Assembly (NCBI GenBank): GCA_964468435.1
Contig: CAYXVE010000009.1
Coordinates: 55,683 to 119,682 of the forward strand
DNA length: 64,000 nt
Direction: 5' to 3'
Source: JBCCTX01 sp964468435
Lineage (GTDB): Bacteria > Bacteroidota > Bacteroidia > J057
The translations under genes were made by a program, and so were the position numbers. Shown here one piece after another: positions 62,414 through 64,000 of this stretch (its first letter is position 1; each line of letters begins with the position of its first letter). The notes under the pieces are model-generated. The model saw only the letters and a program-made list of their open reading frames with translations, did no database searches and was not told the DNA's origin.

Positions 62414-63493
62414 CTATTCCTGCGAGAAGGTTTTAACTGCCCGTTCAATCTGTTCTGGCACGATTGGTTTTCCTTCATGGACAAGTACTTGAAATCTGAA
62501 TGTGACGGATTCATCCGGTTTGAGTTGAAAATTAAATACTTCTTTATCATTAGAAAATATTTTCTGACCCAAGGGGTTAGCTGCAAACAGGCCATAACCT
62601 CTTGCATGCCAGTAAGTGGGGTAGCCAGGATTCTGAGGATGGTCCAGTATGACAAGTGCCACATTTTTTCTGTCTTTTTTACCATCTAGTTTCATCCAGC
62701 GCGCTCTTGTTCCCCAGACTTCTGTTCCCTCCATACCTTCACTACTTAGATATTGACCACTAACCCCTGTATGATGGATTACTTTTTCTGTTGTAGGATT
62801 ACCATTTTCGCCGATTAGTATAGCTGGTTTGTCGATTTTATGTTCCAGTTCTTTGGCAACTCTGATTCCCAGAAAACCCTCTTTATTATCTTTGAGAAAA
62901 ACTGTATCCTCTAATGCTCTCAGGGTAGAACTACGTGTGATATAGCAGGTTTCTCCTTCGCATCTGAATCCGAAAATAGTTTGTTCTTCCAGTAGCGTAT
63001 TGCCTTCGGGGTCCAGCCAGTCCATAGCTACTACAAGTCGAGCTTCATCATCGATTTCCTCCATGGCAATGATTTGCGAATGTTTGATCGTGCCATAGCG
63101 ATCTTTACGGGAAGCTGGAACGGCGTAAGAATTATTCCAGAAATCCAGTCCATTTACATCACCATAGTTCATCCACAGTCCCACGTGATGTGGATGATCT
63201 ACGCGCTCGCCGGGCTGTGGATCAATGGGAAACCCTCGTGTGAGTGCTATACCGCTGATGGTATTAAGGGGATACAGAAAAGGCTTTTCGAGGGTATCGG
63301 AATAGTGATAAGCAGTAAAAAGACGTTCGTCTACCCTTACCTCGACTTGCTGTTGCTGCTCAAGGTGATGGAGGGTGATCTTATGACGTGTAAGTATCAA
63401 ATCTGCTTGTGTAAATTGATCTTCACTTTGATAATATATAAAAGATAGTGAAAGTAAACAAGCCGTTAAAAGAATCTTAATATAAATTTTCAT
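62414..63493 (-). CDS. DUF6807 family protein
   Basis: 359 residues from MKIYIKILLTACLLSLSFIY (signal peptide to about residue 24); the frame extends 21 codons further but those are not signal-like. Family blocks: PFLYPLNTISGIALTRGFPI, GERVDHPHHVGLWMNYGDVN, GLDFWNN, RSSTLRALEDTVFLKDNKEG, TEVWGTRARWMKLDGK, and NPGYPTYWHARGYGLFAANP. This soluble beta-sandwich family was once named 'PmoA' in Pfam and is now DUF6807; it is unrelated to the PmoA subunit of methane monooxygenase. It usually occurs with carbohydrate genes. It is about 164 bases upstream of the PmoC-like gene on the same strand. Confidence 0.85.
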   Translation of the reverse strand: MKIYIKILLTACLLSLSFIYYQSEDQFTQADLILTRHKITLHHLEQQQQVEVRVDERLFTAYHYSDTLEKPFLYPLNTISGIALTRGFPIDPQPGERVDHPHHVGLWMNYGDVNGLDFWNNSYAVPASRKDRYGTIKHSQIIAMEEIDDEARLVVAMDWLDPEGNTLLEEQTIFGFRCEGETCYITRSSTLRALEDTVFLKDNKEGFLGIRVAKELEHKIDKPAILIGENGNPTTEKVIHHTGVSGQYLSSEGMEGTEVWGTRARWMKLDGKKDRKNVALVILDHPQNPGYPTYWHARGYGLFAANPLGQKIFSNDKEVFNFQLKPDESVTFRFQVLVHEGKPIVPEQIERAVKTFSQE

Positions 63494-63616
63494 TTTGGAA
63501 AATAATGTTAAGTACTGTGATATTGAGTTGACTAAAATTAGGGATAAGTACGGCAATTAGAAAATGGATAGATAGGTATCTTTTACAGATGGGTTGATGG
63601 GAGTGTTGATAATATC

Positions 63617-63998
63617 TGGTGCAATTTGCCATTAGGTTATCAAATTCAGTTTGAAGATTGGGAATATAACTCGCTAAGCATGAATGACGAATATTCGTAG
63701 GATTGGTATTTCCGTCCAACCACTTGCTTGTCTCTCTATTATCAACTCAACTGATGTCCTTATACCTTTTAGGGTTGGTTTTCCTAGAAGAATATCCTCA
63801 TTTGAAAGTATACATCCGGGCAAGTACGGATACAGACGGGATTAGCCGGGCGGATACGTTTATCTTATTTCGAGTATTTCTTTTTCTGAGTAAGAGAGCT
63901 GGAGAAAAAGTGATATTTGGTTTTGAAGGTGTTCTATTTGGCTTTTTCCGTCTTCTTGAAATTTGGCATCTCCAGGTATATGAAAGTGAGTTTGTCAT
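63617..63998 (+). pseudogene. Possible degenerate DUF6934-type gene
   Basis: Pieces in two frames, each broken by stops, can be read as WCNLPLGYQIQFEDWEYNSL and then LVFLEEYPHLKVYIRASTDT and onward to the window end. The second piece resembles the 'F...yP...v.I.GSt..RtrlY' core of a small Bacteroidota family of unknown function (DUF6934). Stops at about 63699 and frame changes show it is broken. The match is short and the rest of the stretch (63494-63616) shows nothing, so this is weak. Confidence 0.3.
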
Positions 63999-64000
63999 AA

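Noticed and set aside
62414..63493. Gene of the family once called 'PmoA' next to the PmoC/PmoB-like operon, tempting as the missing A subunit
   Set aside because: It is a soluble secreted DUF6807 protein (DHPHH, GLDFWN motifs), not a membrane subunit; the shared name is historical and gives no support for a monooxygenase.
63477..63998. Two minus-strand frames of 80 and 66 codons at the window end
   Set aside because: No homology, odd composition; the plus strand gives a better, though broken, match to a known family.
1..64000. CRISPR arrays, rRNA genes, insertion sequences, prophage genes, riboswitches
   Set aside because: No regularly spaced repeats, rRNA signatures, transposases, phage structural genes or recognisable riboswitch cores were seen.

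Overview
The window is one continuous stretch of a Bacteroidota chromosome, most likely a member of the Saprospiria or a related free-living marine or soil lineage; the genus cannot be fixed from the sequence. Evidence: two type B (gliding-motility type) and two type A-like type IX secretion C-termini, a SusC/SusD pair, DUF3127, DUF4349 and DUF1800/DUF1501 proteins, several promoters of the Bacteroidota form TTTG-N19-TAnnTTTG, moderate GC, and a tRNA gene without an encoded CCA end. There is no phage, integrase, insertion sequence, CRISPR array or rRNA operon.

Layout. 1-7.1 kb: DNA metabolism (end of xseA, xseB, a DUF3127 protein with an SSB-like tail), a lone response regulator, a mosaic of gene fragments ending in a decayed GH97 glycosidase, an ECF sigma/anti-sigma pair, and uvrA. 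7.2-19 kb, minus strand: secreted protein, TPR metallopeptidase, a ModA-TOBE chimera, two universal stress proteins, an ECF sigma factor, a glycosyltransferase and a PKD/type IX surface protein; a candidate small RNA lies on the plus strand near 13.9 kb. 19-27 kb: DUF1800/DUF1501 pair, then a stress group (Hsp20, AhpD-like, PEP synthase) and another ECF sigma factor. 27-33 kb: a giant PKD surface protein, SUI1 protein, DUF4349 lipoprotein, and a class IV aminotransferase-like protein lacking its catalytic lysine. 33-47 kb: bacilliredoxin, EamA and MATE exporters, SusCD, threonine dehydratase, MogA, QueD-like, CysS, M23 peptidase. 47-57.5 kb: IMPACT protein, secreted metallopeptidase, tRNA-Arg(CCU), metacaspase, transglutaminase-like protein, decayed ABC ATPase, nucleosidase-like protein. 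57.5-64 kb: sulfatase with remnants beside it, then a two-gene operon discussed next, and a DUF6807 protein.

The most interesting item is the operon at 59458-62249. Its first gene is a polytopic membrane protein in which D43-x3-H47-x12-H60 and D122-x3-H126-x13-H140 reproduce the spacing of both copper-ligand sets of PmoC/AmoC from the copper membrane monooxygenases. Its second gene has the PmoB layout: signal peptide, beta domain, two helices, second beta domain. Gene order also matches the C-then-B order of pmoCAB. I infer a divergent copper monooxygenase-like complex or a relative of it in Bacteroidota; its substrate is unknown.

A second theme is a possible small CRP/FNR-type regulon: near-identical 12-base sites (TGA[CG]WTWWATCA) lie upstream of the universal stress, Hsp20 and PEP synthase genes. 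A third is erosion: at least six gene remnants (GH97, ModA, ABC ATPase, sulfatase, DoxX, and probably DUF6934) sit in gaps between intact genes.
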